A DNA stretch of 64,000 nt from SOJA01 sp964598485. Its GTDB lineage: Archaea > Thermoproteota > Bathyarchaeia > Bathyarchaeales > Bathycorpusculaceae. The stretch is from NCBI GenBank assembly GCA_964598485.1, contig CAZRCD010000002.1, positions 62,001-126,000 on the forward strand, given 5' to 3'. Position numbers and translations under genes: made by a program. The notes under the pieces are model-generated. The model saw only the letters and a list, made by a program, of their open reading frames with translations, was not told where the DNA came from and searched no databases. This document shows, one piece after another, positions 53,002 to 60,145 of the stretch (positions are counted from its first letter, which is position 1; the number at the start of each line of letters is the position of its first letter).

Positions 53002-53505
53002 ATGGTTAAGTGTAGGAGTTTCATTTGTTTTGTCGTGTTCATTTTGGTTTTTTCTTGGTTTGCACATGCTTGTTTTGCGGTGGAAAAGGCTGATGCTGAA
53101 GAAGCGTTAATTGACGCTGAAAACATTTTGTCTTCTGTTTATGTTGCGGTTTTAGAAGTGGAAAAAAGTGGTGGCAACGTTTCTGGTCTCTTGGTGAAGT
53201 TGGATTCGGGAGGTAACTTTTTAGTTGAGGCTCAAATGTGTTATAGAAACGGAGATTTTGTTGGTGCAGTTTATTATGCGGATCTTTCGGTTCGAAATGT
53301 CACAGGTTTGGTAGAGGAAGCGGGTCAATTAGAAGCCTTAGCTGTCGGTGGATGTAACGAAAGACTTTTTCAAACGATGGCGGCTTCAGGTTTGGCTGTT
53401 GGTGTGGTAGTTTTGGGAAGTGTTGTTGGTTGGCGAATTTTTAAACGGCGTTATTTTGAGAAGGTTTTGAAGATGAAGCCTGAGGTGGTTACAGGTGAAT
53501 CTTGA
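53002..53505 (+). CDS. Secreted or anchored hypothetical protein, DUF1616 neighbour
   Basis: 167 residues from the ATG at 53002, with TGGGGGAA upstream. A signal-like helix (SFICFVVFILVFSWFAHACFA, about 5-25) is followed by a helical extracellular part (ADAEEALIDAENILSSVYVAVLEVEKSGG...CYRNGDFVGAVYYADLSVRNV). A C-terminal membrane helix (GLAVGVVVLGSVVGW) and a short basic tail end it. It overlaps the DUF1616 gene by 11 bases. The function is unknown; a surface assembly role is inferred. Confidence 0.65.
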   Translation: MVKCRSFICFVVFILVFSWFAHACFAVEKADAEEALIDAENILSSVYVAVLEVEKSGGNVSGLLVKLDSGGNFLVEAQMCYRNGDFVGAVYYADLSVRNVTGLVEEAGQLEALAVGGCNERLFQTMAASGLAVGVVVLGSVVGWRIFKRRYFEKVLKMKPEVVTGES

Positions 53506-54091
53506 GGATTATCGCACTGTTTTCGCTGTCAGTGGTTTAATCTTGATTCTAGTGGCTTCGGCTCCCACGTTAAGCCTTGTTTTGCCTCTTTCTGGAGGTG
53601 AATGTTTTTCGGAGCTTTGGATTTTGGGTCCAAACCACATGGCTGAAGATTACCCATTTAATGTGGTGAATGATACAGTTTACAATGTTTTTTTAGGCAT
53701 CGGCAATCATATGGGGTCTTCGGCTTATTACATGGTTTATGTGAAGTTTAGGAATCAGAGTGAGCCTTTGTCTAACGCTACTGCTGGAATGCCTAGTCTG
53801 CTTTCGCCGTTGTATGAGTGTCGCGTTTTTCTTCGAGACGGTAAGACTTGGGAGGCGCCTTTGACTTTTTCGTTTTCTGGGGTTTCTTTTTTTGAGAATC
53901 AATCTTTTGTTGAGAGTTTGGTAATAAATGATGTGGTTTTTAGCGTTGGTAAGTTGGCTTTATGGGATGGGGGCAATAATGGCTTTTACTATCAGGTTTT
54001 CGTTGAACTTTGGATTTATAATGCTGGGTTTGATGCTTTTGAGTTTCATAACCGTTTTGTGGGCATTTGGTTGAACATGACGGGTGTTTAG
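53495..54091 (+). CDS. DUF1616-like membrane-anchored protein
   Basis: 198 residues from a GTG. One N-terminal membrane helix (VFAVSGLILILVASAPTLSLVLPL) leads to an outside beta-rich domain: ELWILGPNHMAEDYPFNV, GNHMGSSAYYMVYVKFRNQSEPL, ECRVFLRDGKTWEAPLTFSFSGVSF. These match archaeal DUF1616 proteins. NxS/T sites (NQS, NAT, NMT) suit N-glycosylation. Its last 12 codons reappear as a broken copy at 57711-57749. Confidence 0.7.
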   Translation: MNLEDYRTVFAVSGLILILVASAPTLSLVLPLSGGECFSELWILGPNHMAEDYPFNVVNDTVYNVFLGIGNHMGSSAYYMVYVKFRNQSEPLSNATAGMPSLLSPLYECRVFLRDGKTWEAPLTFSFSGVSFFENQSFVESLVINDVVFSVGKLALWDGGNNGFYYQVFVELWIYNAGFDAFEFHNRFVGIWLNMTGV

Positions 54092-54176
54092 TGTTGTCGT
54101 GTTTTCAGCGCTCTGGGCATATTTGATTTTTAAGCTTGTTGATCCTTAGTTTGAATCTGTATGCGCGCGTGGCTGA

Positions 54177-54710
54177 CTAAAGGCTCTTTAGGTACTCGAT
54201 TATTTTTAGGTAATCTTCAGCTGACACGTGCCATCCCTCGTTACGCATTTCCTTAACCTTTTCCATTAACTCTTCTTTTTTGATCTTGCTTGTCGCAAAT
54301 ATTTTGCCTAGGATGTAGCCTGTTCCGTGGAGTTCTATTCCCAGAAGCCTGGCAACGGATCTGGCGACTTGGTCATCGGCTATGGCTATTCCGTTCAGCT
54401 CTTTTGCTAAGCAGAGAACCTCGGCTTCTGCTTCGTGTAATGGTTGTCTTTTACTTTCTGCAGACATTTTTTTTACGGATTTGAGGTATTCTTCGTCGTT
54501 GGGGTTATGAACTTTGATTGTTTCTTCTTTGAAGAAGCTTTCTAAGAGTGATGCTTCTGGCGCTCCTTTCTTTTTTCCTTCTTGGACGACTTCGTTGAAC
54601 ACTTTTGTTGTGGTGAATTTTTCTTCGGGGATTTCTTTGAAGAATTTTGTTAAGGAAACTCGTGTCAAGTAGATTAGAGGGGTTGAGTTGAAAATTAGTG
54701 GTTTCTGCAT
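54177..54710 (-). CDS. PIN-like toxin (DUF3368 type)
   Basis: 177 residues. FNSTPLIYLTR (about 7-17) holds the first PIN acid position as N/S-T-PLIYL, HEAEAEVLCLAKELNGIAIADDQVARSVARLLGI (about 95-128) carries the EAE and DD acids, and GTGYILGKI follows. Such proteins are RNases in toxin-antitoxin pairs. It is downstream of the RHH-like antitoxin and overlaps it by one base. Confidence 0.82.
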   Translation of the reverse strand: MQKPLIFNSTPLIYLTRVSLTKFFKEIPEEKFTTTKVFNEVVQEGKKKGAPEASLLESFFKEETIKVHNPNDEEYLKSVKKMSAESKRQPLHEAEAEVLCLAKELNGIAIADDQVARSVARLLGIELHGTGYILGKIFATSKIKKEELMEKVKEMRNEGWHVSAEDYLKIIEYLKSL

Positions 54711-55018
54711 TATTTTTCCTTCAAAGCCGTTTCAAAGTCTTGGCGGAAATCTTCATGTGTGTAGCGAAACGGAATCTTTCTCTCTTTTGTTATTTCCATC
54801 ATTTCCCAGAGGGATAAGTCTGCGATTTTTGCGGCTTTCCAGAGGGTTATTTTTCCGTCACGATAGAGCGTTAAGGCCTTTTCAAGTTTCCACTCGGCAA
54901 TAGCCTTTGCTAAGAGTTTTCTGATTACAGTGGCGCGGTCGGTTTTTTCTTCCTTTTCGATTTCCTTTAGGTCTTTGGCTACGTCGTCTGGGATTCGTGT
55001 GGATATGACTTCTGTCAT
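54710..55018 (-). CDS. RHH-type antitoxin (UPF0175-like C-terminus)
   Basis: 102 residues from the ATG at 55018 (a GTG at 55027 is possible). TEVISTRIPDDVAKDLKEIEKEEKTDRATVIRKLLAKAI is a ribbon-helix-helix domain. The second half (ALTLYRDGKITLWKAAKIADLSLWEMMEITKERKIPFRY) matches the UPF0175 antitoxin helix pair. It should bind the palindromic operator directly upstream. Confidence 0.85.
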   Translation of the reverse strand: MTEVISTRIPDDVAKDLKEIEKEEKTDRATVIRKLLAKAIAEWKLEKALTLYRDGKITLWKAAKIADLSLWEMMEITKERKIPFRYTHEDFRQDFETALKEK

Positions 55019-55027
55019 CGGGATCAC

Positions 55028-55068
55028 TGTTTACATTTGTATGTAAACGATACATATAAATGTTTACA
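55028..55068 (-). promoter_or_regulatory. Operator and promoter of the RHH-PIN toxin-antitoxin pair
   Basis: GTTTACAT (55029-55036) and ATGTAAAC (55041-55048) form a perfect 8-bp palindrome with a 4-base spacer. A third half-site TGTTTACA lies at 55061-55068. On the minus strand CATTTATATGT (55062-55052) is the TATA box, which puts the start inside the palindrome. This is the expected layout for RHH autorepression. Confidence 0.65.
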
Positions 55069-55085
55069 CAGTGTTTTTACCGTGA

Positions 55086-56090
55086 ATGAATCATGGGAGT
55101 GTTGGTTTGAAAGGGTTTTCAAGGGTTCTTGTTACTGGTGGGGCTGGGTTTATTGGTAGTCATTTGGTGGATCGGTTGATGAGGATGGATTGTTTTGTTA
55201 AGGTGGTGGATAATCTTAGTGGTGGTAGTTTGGATAATGTTAAGGTTTGGGTTGATAGTGAACGTTTTGAGTTTGTTCGTGGAGATTTGAAGGATTTGGG
55301 CGTGGCTGAAAGGGTGGTTGATGGTGTTGAGGTTGTTTTTCATTTGGCTGCTAATCCTGAGGTTCGTGTGGCTGAGGTTGATCCTTCGGTTCATTTTCGT
55401 GAGAATTTGTTGACGACTTTTAACGTTTTGGAGGCTGTGCGTAAGAGTGGAACTGTTGGGTTGGTTGTTTTCTTTTCTTCTTCAACGGTTTATGGTGAGC
55501 CTGCGGTGTTTCCTACGTGTGAGGATTATGGTCCGGTTTTGCCGATTTCTGTTTATGGGGCTTCGAAGCTTGGTTGTGAAGGTTTGATTTGTGCTTTTTG
55601 TCACACTTTTGGTGTTAGGGGTTTGGTTTTTCGTTTGGCTAATGTTGTTGGTGGTAGATCTGGTCATGGTGTGATTATAGATTTTGTTCGTAAGCTTCGG
55701 GAGAATCCAAGGGAGCTTGAGATTTTAGGCGATGGCAGTCAGAGCAAATCTTATTTGTATGTTGAGGATTGTGTTGACGCGGTTTTGCATGCTTTGAAAC
55801 GTTTTCTTGATGATGAGAAGAAGAAAGTTGAAGTTTATAATGTTGGTTCTTTGGATAAGGTTGATGTTAGGCGTATTGCTGAAATTGTTGGTGAGGAGAT
55901 GGGATTGGAGGGTTTGGAGTTTAGGTTTACTGGTGGGGTTGATGGGGGTCGTGGATGGAGGGGCGACGTGAAGATGATGTTGCTTTCTGTGGATAAGTTG
56001 TTGAGTCTTGGTTGGAGGCCACGGTTTAACAGTGAAGAAGCGGTTAGGCTGAGTTGTAGAGAGCTTTTGCGATCTATAGACAAGGCATAA
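55086..56090 (+). CDS. NAD-dependent sugar epimerase/dehydratase (GalE-like)
   Basis: 334 residues. RVLVTGGAGFIGSHLVDRL (about 13-31) is the NAD Rossmann motif, VVFHLAANPEV follows, FSSSTVYGEP gives the catalytic Ser/Thr and YGASKLG (about 156-162) the YxxxK pair. C-terminal SKSYLYVEDCVDAV completes the extended SDR pattern. It acts on UDP-sugars, probably for surface glycans. The coding strand is unusually G+T rich. At least three broken copies of this gene's ends lie in 58.9-61.4 kb. Confidence 0.9.
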   Translation: MNHGSVGLKGFSRVLVTGGAGFIGSHLVDRLMRMDCFVKVVDNLSGGSLDNVKVWVDSERFEFVRGDLKDLGVAERVVDGVEVVFHLAANPEVRVAEVDPSVHFRENLLTTFNVLEAVRKSGTVGLVVFFSSSTVYGEPAVFPTCEDYGPVLPISVYGASKLGCEGLICAFCHTFGVRGLVFRLANVVGGRSGHGVIIDFVRKLRENPRELEILGDGSQSKSYLYVEDCVDAVLHALKRFLDDEKKKVEVYNVGSLDKVDVRRIAEIVGEEMGLEGLEFRFTGGVDGGRGWRGDVKMMLLSVDKLLSLGWRPRFNSEEAVRLSCRELLRSIDKA

Positions 56091-56104
56091 GCATTGATTG
56101 GTGT

Positions 56105-56578
56105 TTGAACTTGGTTCTGGGTCGTGTTAGGGGTTTGGTGCTTTGTGGAATCCCTAATTTCCACATCATTACCTGTTTTGATGCAAAAGACTTAACTCTC
56201 TATCAACTCAAATCGGATAATAGTAACGATGATTTCTACGCGGAGGAGATGGTTATTTTATCCTTCAGAATTGCAAGGACGATACACGGCGCTAAAGTCA
56301 AACTTTACTCTGAAGTCCTGGAAAGGATAGTTCGCAAACATGGTGAGCTTAGAGGTTGCGAACATATGATTCTGGAAACTGTTGAAAGACCCGATTATGT
56401 AATTGAAGGTCGTAAGCGTGAATTATTGGCTATGAAGCATTATACCGAAACATCCATAGGACCCAAAGACTTGATCGTGGTGTATCGTGAAGATAAAGAG
56501 CTTATCATCACAGCGTTTTTAACCTCTAAAGCACATAAGTTATTGAGGAGACCAGTAATATGGCAAAAAGCGAGATAG
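56105..56578 (+). CDS. DUF4258/PBECR-like protein, possible toxin
   Basis: 157 residues from a TTG; the true start may be later because the first ~15 codons share the G+T-rich style of the upstream epimerase. The domain is about 60-150: LYSEVLERIVRKHGELRGCEHMILETVERPDYVIEGRKRELLAMKHY, then DLIVVYREDKELIITAFLTSKAHKLLRR. This strand order and the ITAF ending resemble RelE-like DUF4258 proteins. It overlaps a DUF2283 gene by 19 bases, a pairing typical of toxin-antitoxin loci. The toxin call is inference. Confidence 0.6.
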   Translation: MNLVLGRVRGLVLCGIPNFHIITCFDAKDLTLYQLKSDNSNDDFYAEEMVILSFRIARTIHGAKVKLYSEVLERIVRKHGELRGCEHMILETVERPDYVIEGRKRELLAMKHYTETSIGPKDLIVVYREDKELIITAFLTSKAHKLLRRPVIWQKAR

Positions 56579-56775
56579 TGGCCCTTAGCACCGAAGTGGT
56601 CGACGTGGAATATGATGAAAAAGCTGATGTGCTGTACATATCATTTAGTCCAGACTCGCAGGCCGACGACTCAGAATTAACTGAGAATGATGTGGTCATC
56701 CGATATAGGAACGGAAAGATAATTGGGCTAACAGTGTTACACTTTTCAGAGAGACGTAAACGGAAAGCTGTATAG
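56560..56775 (+). CDS. DUF2283 protein, possible antitoxin
   Basis: 71 residues. VEYDEKADVLYISFSPDSQADDSELTENDVVIRYRNGKIIGLTVLHFSER is the DUF2283 fold: YD...A.LYI.......S..........D...G.I.G.....AS. It overlaps the 3' end of the DUF4258-like gene. Confidence 0.8.
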   Translation: MAKSEIVALSTEVVDVEYDEKADVLYISFSPDSQADDSELTENDVVIRYRNGKIIGLTVLHFSERRKRKAV

Positions 56776-56817
56776 AAAGGCAACGCTTACCGCGCTATGA
56801 AAGGAGGTTGAGAGGGC

Positions 56818-57045
56818 TTGGTTTTATTAGAATATGATTCCAGCTGCAATGCGTTGTACATTCGGCTGAAAAGGGGAAAGGTAGAGGAAAGCGAGCCGAT
56901 CTCGGACAATGTTATCCTAGACTTGACCAAGAAGGGAGAAATAGTCGGGATAGAAGTGCTTGGTCCAACACCGATAGACACAACAAAGTTTTCCCATCCG
57001 ATAAAGATTATTGCTAAAAAGCAAGGTTATCATCCAAAAGCTTAG
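56818..57045 (+). CDS. Second DUF2283 protein
   Basis: 75 residues from a TTG with GGAGGTTGAGAGG before it. LEYDSSCNALYIRLKRGKVEESEPISDNVILDLTKKGEIVGIEVLGP is again DUF2283. It follows the first copy by 42 bases; the two are diverged, so this is not a recent tandem duplication. It has no toxin of its own. Confidence 0.8.
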   Translation: MVLLEYDSSCNALYIRLKRGKVEESEPISDNVILDLTKKGEIVGIEVLGPTPIDTTKFSHPIKIIAKKQGYHPKA

Positions 57046-57168
57046 ATTAAGTACGCATGAAATGTAACATGTGAAGAAGCTCGAATTTATGCTGTTTTAA
57101 ACGTTTCATGAGCGATTTCTTTTTTTAATGTTTATATCTTGCCATTTATATTATTGTGTGGGGTTGCA

Positions 57169-57378
57169 GTGTCAAGTAGTGCTCTAAAAGAGGTTTTAAA
57201 AGAGGTTAGGCTTGTTCGTGAAAAAGTTGAAAGATTAGCGGAGCTTGTTGAGGAGAGGCTTGTGGGGTTGGAAGAGCCGTTAAACGACGAGGTTGAGGCT
57301 ATCAAGGAGTATGTTAAGGCTAAGGAGAAGGGAAGTGTAAAGCTTATACCTCTCGAAGAGGTTGAGAAGGGGACATAA
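57169..57378 (+). CDS. Antitoxin-like protein paired with RelE
   Basis: 69 residues from the GTG at 57169, chosen because GTGGGG precedes it and a TATA-like GTTTATAT lies at 57130-57137. A long charged helix (LKEVLKEVRLVREKVERLAELVEERL) is followed by LNDEVEAIKEYVKAKEKGSVKLIPLEEV, the usual toxin-wrapping tail. It stops 5 bases before the RelE start. Confidence 0.72.
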   Translation: MSSSALKEVLKEVRLVREKVERLAELVEERLVGLEEPLNDEVEAIKEYVKAKEKGSVKLIPLEEVEKGT

Positions 57379-57382
57379 TTGT

Positions 57383-57643
57383 TTGTCGAGATACCGTGTC
57401 CTTCTTGAAAAGAAAGCTTTTAAACAGCTTGAAAAAATGAGCAAAGATACGCGTAACAGGATGATTGAAGCTTTACATATTTTAAGAGATGAGGGGTTCT
57501 CCACAAGGGTTGACATCAAAAAATTGCGAGGGTATAGAAAACAGTACAGGCTTCGGGTAGGTAAATATAGAATATTATTTGAATTGAGGCTAGAAAAAAC
57601 AATAGTTGTATATGCAATACTGCCACGCAAGGCGGCTTACTAG
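57383..57643 (+). CDS. RelE/ParE-family toxin
   Basis: 86 residues from the TTG at 57383 with GGGGA upstream; the TTG at 57362 overlaps the antitoxin. YRVLLEKKAFKQLEKMSKDTRNRMIEALHILRDE...DIKKLRGYRKQYRLRVGKYRILFEL...IVVYAILPRKAAY follows RelE closely, including the LRGY, YRLRVGxYRILF and final xRxxxY elements. RelE cleaves mRNA on ribosomes; ParE relatives hit gyrase. Confidence 0.88.
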   Translation: MSRYRVLLEKKAFKQLEKMSKDTRNRMIEALHILRDEGFSTRVDIKKLRGYRKQYRLRVGKYRILFELRLEKTIVVYAILPRKAAY

Positions 57644-58128
57644 TGTGCATCATATTTACTGTAAAGTACTAAAAATGAAGGGAGTAGACATTTACTAGTG
57701 TACACGTAACGGTTTTGTAGGGGTTTGGTTGAACGTGAAGGGTGTTTAATTTTGTTGCCCAGTTTTTTGTTTGAGGGATTTTTCTGAAAAACGTTGTTTT
57801 CAACATTCTTTGTTTATTAGGATCCAAGTATTAGTGCGTGCTTGTGTTGTTGTTGAGAGGGGGAGGGGGTCTACAACAACAATTGCTCTTGAGATTATGA
57901 AGGAATTGTTTGGTGTTGAAGGGTCATTGAAGATTTTGGTTGTTGCCATGAATATTGCAGCTCGCGCGCGCGAATAGGTTATAGGGATAGACTGGGCGAA
58001 AAGAAACTGAAACTCAGACATGGTCTTATAATCCTTAGAAGGATATTGACGAGTCGCTTACTTGACATCAGGCTGATTTTGAATGTTTATTGGCATTTCA
58101 GAATTGCTTTATAAGGGGTGGGTGAAAG
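57644..58128 (+). pseudogene. Debris: DUF1616 tail, GT2 fragment and GT2 tail
   Basis: 57711-57749 reads GFVGVWLNVKGV then stop, nearly the C-terminus of the DUF1616 gene (RFVGIWLNMTGV). 57844-57908 is the first copy of a 65-nt repeat that reads VVVERGRGSTTTIALEIMKEL, similar to a GT2 nucleotide-sugar segment. 57977-58114 reads RIGYRDRLGEKKLKLRHGLIILRRIL..., a glycosyltransferase-2 C-terminus, then stop. None has a complete gene around it. Confidence 0.65.
57844..57908 (+). repeat. 65-nt repeat, copy 1
   Basis: It matches 60924-60988 at 63 of 65 positions. GTTGTTGTTG and CAACAACAA can pair around a loop with two GGGGG runs separated by A. In frame it also reads as a GT2 fragment, so it may be just a recent duplication. 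Confidence 0.8.
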
Positions 58129-58239
58129 ATGGGTTTTAGAGCTGTGAAGGTAGTTGAGGAATCGGTTATTAGTTGTGGTTGTGTTGCCATTTGTAGTGTT
58201 TCTGTGGTCTGTTGGATGGGTTTTGAGTCGTTTAGGTGA
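58129..58239 (+). CDS. 36-residue cysteine-containing small ORF, copy 1
   Basis: ATG at 58129, AAGGGG about 10 bases upstream, 36 codons. It begins MGFRAVKVVEESVISCGC and has cysteines at 16, 18, 22 and 28. It aligns without gaps to the ORF at 61137 (also 36 codons), sharing the M-FR-VK start, C16, SV near 24-26 and C28. Its last bases overlap the 3' end of vapC on the other strand. It may be a real microprotein or a shared relic. Confidence 0.35.
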   Translation: MGFRAVKVVEESVISCGCVAICSVSVVCWMGFESFR

Positions 58240-58681
58240 GTGTTGAGTTTTCGACTTTTGGATGTTTAGGTAACCTAACAATGTTTTTTAATCTGTCGAA
58301 ATGTTTGTCAAATGAGTATATCTCCTTCAGTTCATAGCTTCTCATAAACAAATAGGCAAGTGCGTCGTTAGCGCTGACTCCTGTTTCTTTGGCAAGTGAT
58401 AACGACGCTTCGTAGTGGCCTAAACCAACAGAATAAATCTCAATGTTGTCCATGGTTATAATCCAAGCTAAGAGGCCTAAAGACTTCTCGAGACCTAAAC
58501 TTGCTTCAACAATATTAACAATTTCCGAAAGATGTACGGTTGACATCGCAACTTCTTCTCCGCCTTCAATGTTCTTAATTATACCCTTGGCTTCCTCTTT
58601 GATCTTGATTTCATTTTGTGTCAATTTTCTGCGAGGCTTAAGGAAGGCGTGAAGAAAAACATTGGAGTCCACAAGCCTCAA
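58232..58681 (-). CDS. vapC: VapC-family PIN toxin
   Basis: 149 residues. VDSNVFLHAFL (4-14) holds the first Asp, HLSEIVNI the Glu, and SANDALAYLFMRSYELKEIYSFDKHFDRL (about 101-130) the NDAL and SFDKHFD acids. It is an Mg-dependent RNase toxin. It overlaps the AbrB-type antitoxin by 4 bases. Confidence 0.9.
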   Translation of the reverse strand: MRLVDSNVFLHAFLKPRRKLTQNEIKIKEEAKGIIKNIEGGEEVAMSTVHLSEIVNIVEASLGLEKSLGLLAWIITMDNIEIYSVGLGHYEASLSLAKETGVSANDALAYLFMRSYELKEIYSFDKHFDRLKNIVRLPKHPKVENSTLT

Positions 58682-58923
58682 TTTGTGGTTCTCTCCAAAA
58701 GCGCTCTCTTCAAGGAATGTGAATCTGTAAAGTCTACATCGTCAACTATTTCAATGGAATCAAACAAACTGGAAGGAGCCAAAGGCTCCACTGGTGACAA
58801 CTCAATTTTTCCGCCACGCTTAACCAGAATGACTTTGCCAGACCTCCAACCACGTCTCCAAGCTGCAGGAATGGTAACGCGGCCTTGTGCATCAACTTTT
58901 TTAAGGACTACTTCTTCCACCAT
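58678..58923 (-). CDS. vapB: AbrB-type antitoxin (VapB)
   Basis: 81 residues from the ATG at 58921-58923; ATG at 58932 is the alternative. VLKKVDAQGRVTIPAAWRRGW...KVILVKRGGKIELSPV is the swapped-hairpin SpoVT/AbrB domain. The C-terminal tail (SIEIVDDVDFTDSHSLKRALLE) should block VapC. Confidence 0.9.
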   Translation of the reverse strand: MVEEVVLKKVDAQGRVTIPAAWRRGWRSGKVILVKRGGKIELSPVEPLAPSSLFDSIEIVDDVDFTDSHSLKRALLERTTN

Positions 58924-58994
58924 TTTAAACATCTCTACCAAAATATTAAGAATTGACAAATTTAAGCTTTTCACCATTTATTCGGAGATAAAAG

Positions 58995-59186
58995 TTGCCG
59001 TTGGAAAACTATTACGTGGCTAACGAAAATCAGTTAAGAGAGGTTGAATTCCCTGTAAATGTGAGGTTGTTTAAATTGAGTAGAGTTCTTGTTACTGGTG
59101 GAGCTGGTTTTATTGGTTCTCATTTGGTTGATGCGTTGATGGTTAGGGGTTTTCATGTGAAAGTTTTTAAATATGGTTACTTATAA
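58995..59186 (+). pseudogene. Truncated epimerase 5' end
   Basis: Residues from about 27 on read LSRVLVTGGAGFIGSHLVDALMVRGFHVKVF, the NAD-binding start of a GalE-like enzyme, then KYGYL and stop. At the DNA level the core is almost the same as 55119-55200. The preceding codons differ from the intact gene, and the rest of the enzyme is missing. Confidence 0.7.
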
Positions 59187-59205
59187 AAACTACATGTGAG
59201 TTCTT

Positions 59206-59454
59206 ATGAGAGTTGAGGTTGGTAAATACATAGTTGTCGACGACGAAATCTGTCATGGAAAACCTACTTTTAAGGGCACGAGAGTTCTAGTTAGCGATGT
59301 AATCGAACTTCTCGCCGCCGGCCTTTCTATTGAGGAAATTATTAGAGACTATTATCCCAGCTTAAACGAGGACATGATCAAAGAAGCATTAGATTGGGCT
59401 GCCAAAATTATAAGAGGCGAACATTACGTCAAATACGCTGAAGTTCCTGCTTGA
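59206..59454 (+). CDS. DUF433 antitoxin
   Basis: 82 residues. VVDDEICHGKPTFKGTRVLVSDVIELLAAGLSIEEIIRDYYPSLNEDMIKEALDWAA is the DUF433 signature (xPxIxGTRIxVxxV). It is a DNA-binding antitoxin in DUF433-DUF5615 pairs. The toxin starts inside its last 17 bases. Confidence 0.88.
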   Translation: MRVEVGKYIVVDDEICHGKPTFKGTRVLVSDVIELLAAGLSIEEIIRDYYPSLNEDMIKEALDWAAKIIRGEHYVKYAEVPA

Positions 59455-59782
59455 CGAAAACATTCCAAAGCTGGTCAAAAATTTTCTAGAATCCAAGGGT
59501 TATATAGTCGAATATTCGCCGAAAGGTGTGAAAAATAGGGAGTTAGCATCGTTGGCCCTCAGCAAAGGATACATTTTGTTAACCAGAGATTATGACTTCG
59601 CTAACACAATCTTATTTCCTCCAAAACAATTCCACGGCATAATCGTCCTTCACATTCACCCTCCAAAAGCTGAAAAACTGATTAAAGAAATGGAATCGTT
59701 GCTAGCTAAAGTTAAGGATTATGAGGGCAAACTATTAATCATAAAAGACGGAGCGCTTGAAATTATCGAAGATAAAAGTTAA
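59438..59782 (+). CDS. DUF5615 PIN-like toxin, apparent CTG start
   Basis: 114 residues if started at CTG 59438, which gives (M)KFLLDENIPKLVKNFLESKGYIVEYSP, the exact family N-terminus with the catalytic DEN. The first in-frame GTG, at 59528, would remove that motif. LTRDYDFAN (about 48-56) supplies the second acidic site. AGAGGCG lies 19 bases before the CTG. Overlap with the antitoxin suggests reinitiation. Confidence 0.8.
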   Translation: MKFLLDENIPKLVKNFLESKGYIVEYSPKGVKNRELASLALSKGYILLTRDYDFANTILFPPKQFHGIIVLHIHPPKAEKLIKEMESLLAKVKDYEGKLLIIKDGALEIIEDKS

Positions 59783-60145
59783 CGCAGGGATCTCTTAATT
59801 ATCACCAGTTTTTTGTTCAAGTGTCTGTTTTTGTTAAAGCTTGGGTAAGGTGGCTGTTAGGGTATGGATGTGAGTCGGGTTGTAGTTACTGGTGGGGCTG
59901 GTTTTGTTGGTAGTCATTTTGTTGATGGGTTGTTGGCTGAGGGTTTGAGGTTTGGGTTTTTATCTGAAAATTGGGGTTGAGGCTGGTTTATTGGAGTTGG
60001 TTAGGTGGCATTTGCGTGTGATGCGTGGTGTTTAGCAATTTGTGTTGTAGGATGGATATGGTGGTTTTTTATAGAGTTTTTTTCCATATTGATTTATTTA
60101 GGACGGAAATAAGGGTTAACGTGTCTGAGAATTAACGACGTTTCC
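59783..60145 (+). pseudogene. Epimerase remnant with internal deletion
   Basis: 59864-59980 reads MDVSRVVVTGGAGFVGSHFVDGLLAEGL... and stops after 38 codons. In another frame from about 59967, KIGVEAGLLELVRWHLRVMRGV ends at 60032-60034, resembling an epimerase C-terminus (GL..TVxWH). The centre of the enzyme is gone and the frame is broken. The rest of the gap is AT-rich. Confidence 0.55.

Noticed and set aside
55119..55394. Asn/Thr-rich minus-strand frame
   Set aside because: It is the mirror of the G+T-rich epimerase gene; its composition explains the open frame.
57771..57977. 68-codon plus-strand frame as an independent gene
   Set aside because: It reads through the 65-nt repeat and unrelated flanking DNA, with no ribosome site; it is better seen as debris.
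59528..59782. 84-residue protein starting at GTG 59528
   Set aside because: It would lack the DEN motif that all DUF5615 proteins keep; the longer frame from CTG matches the family.
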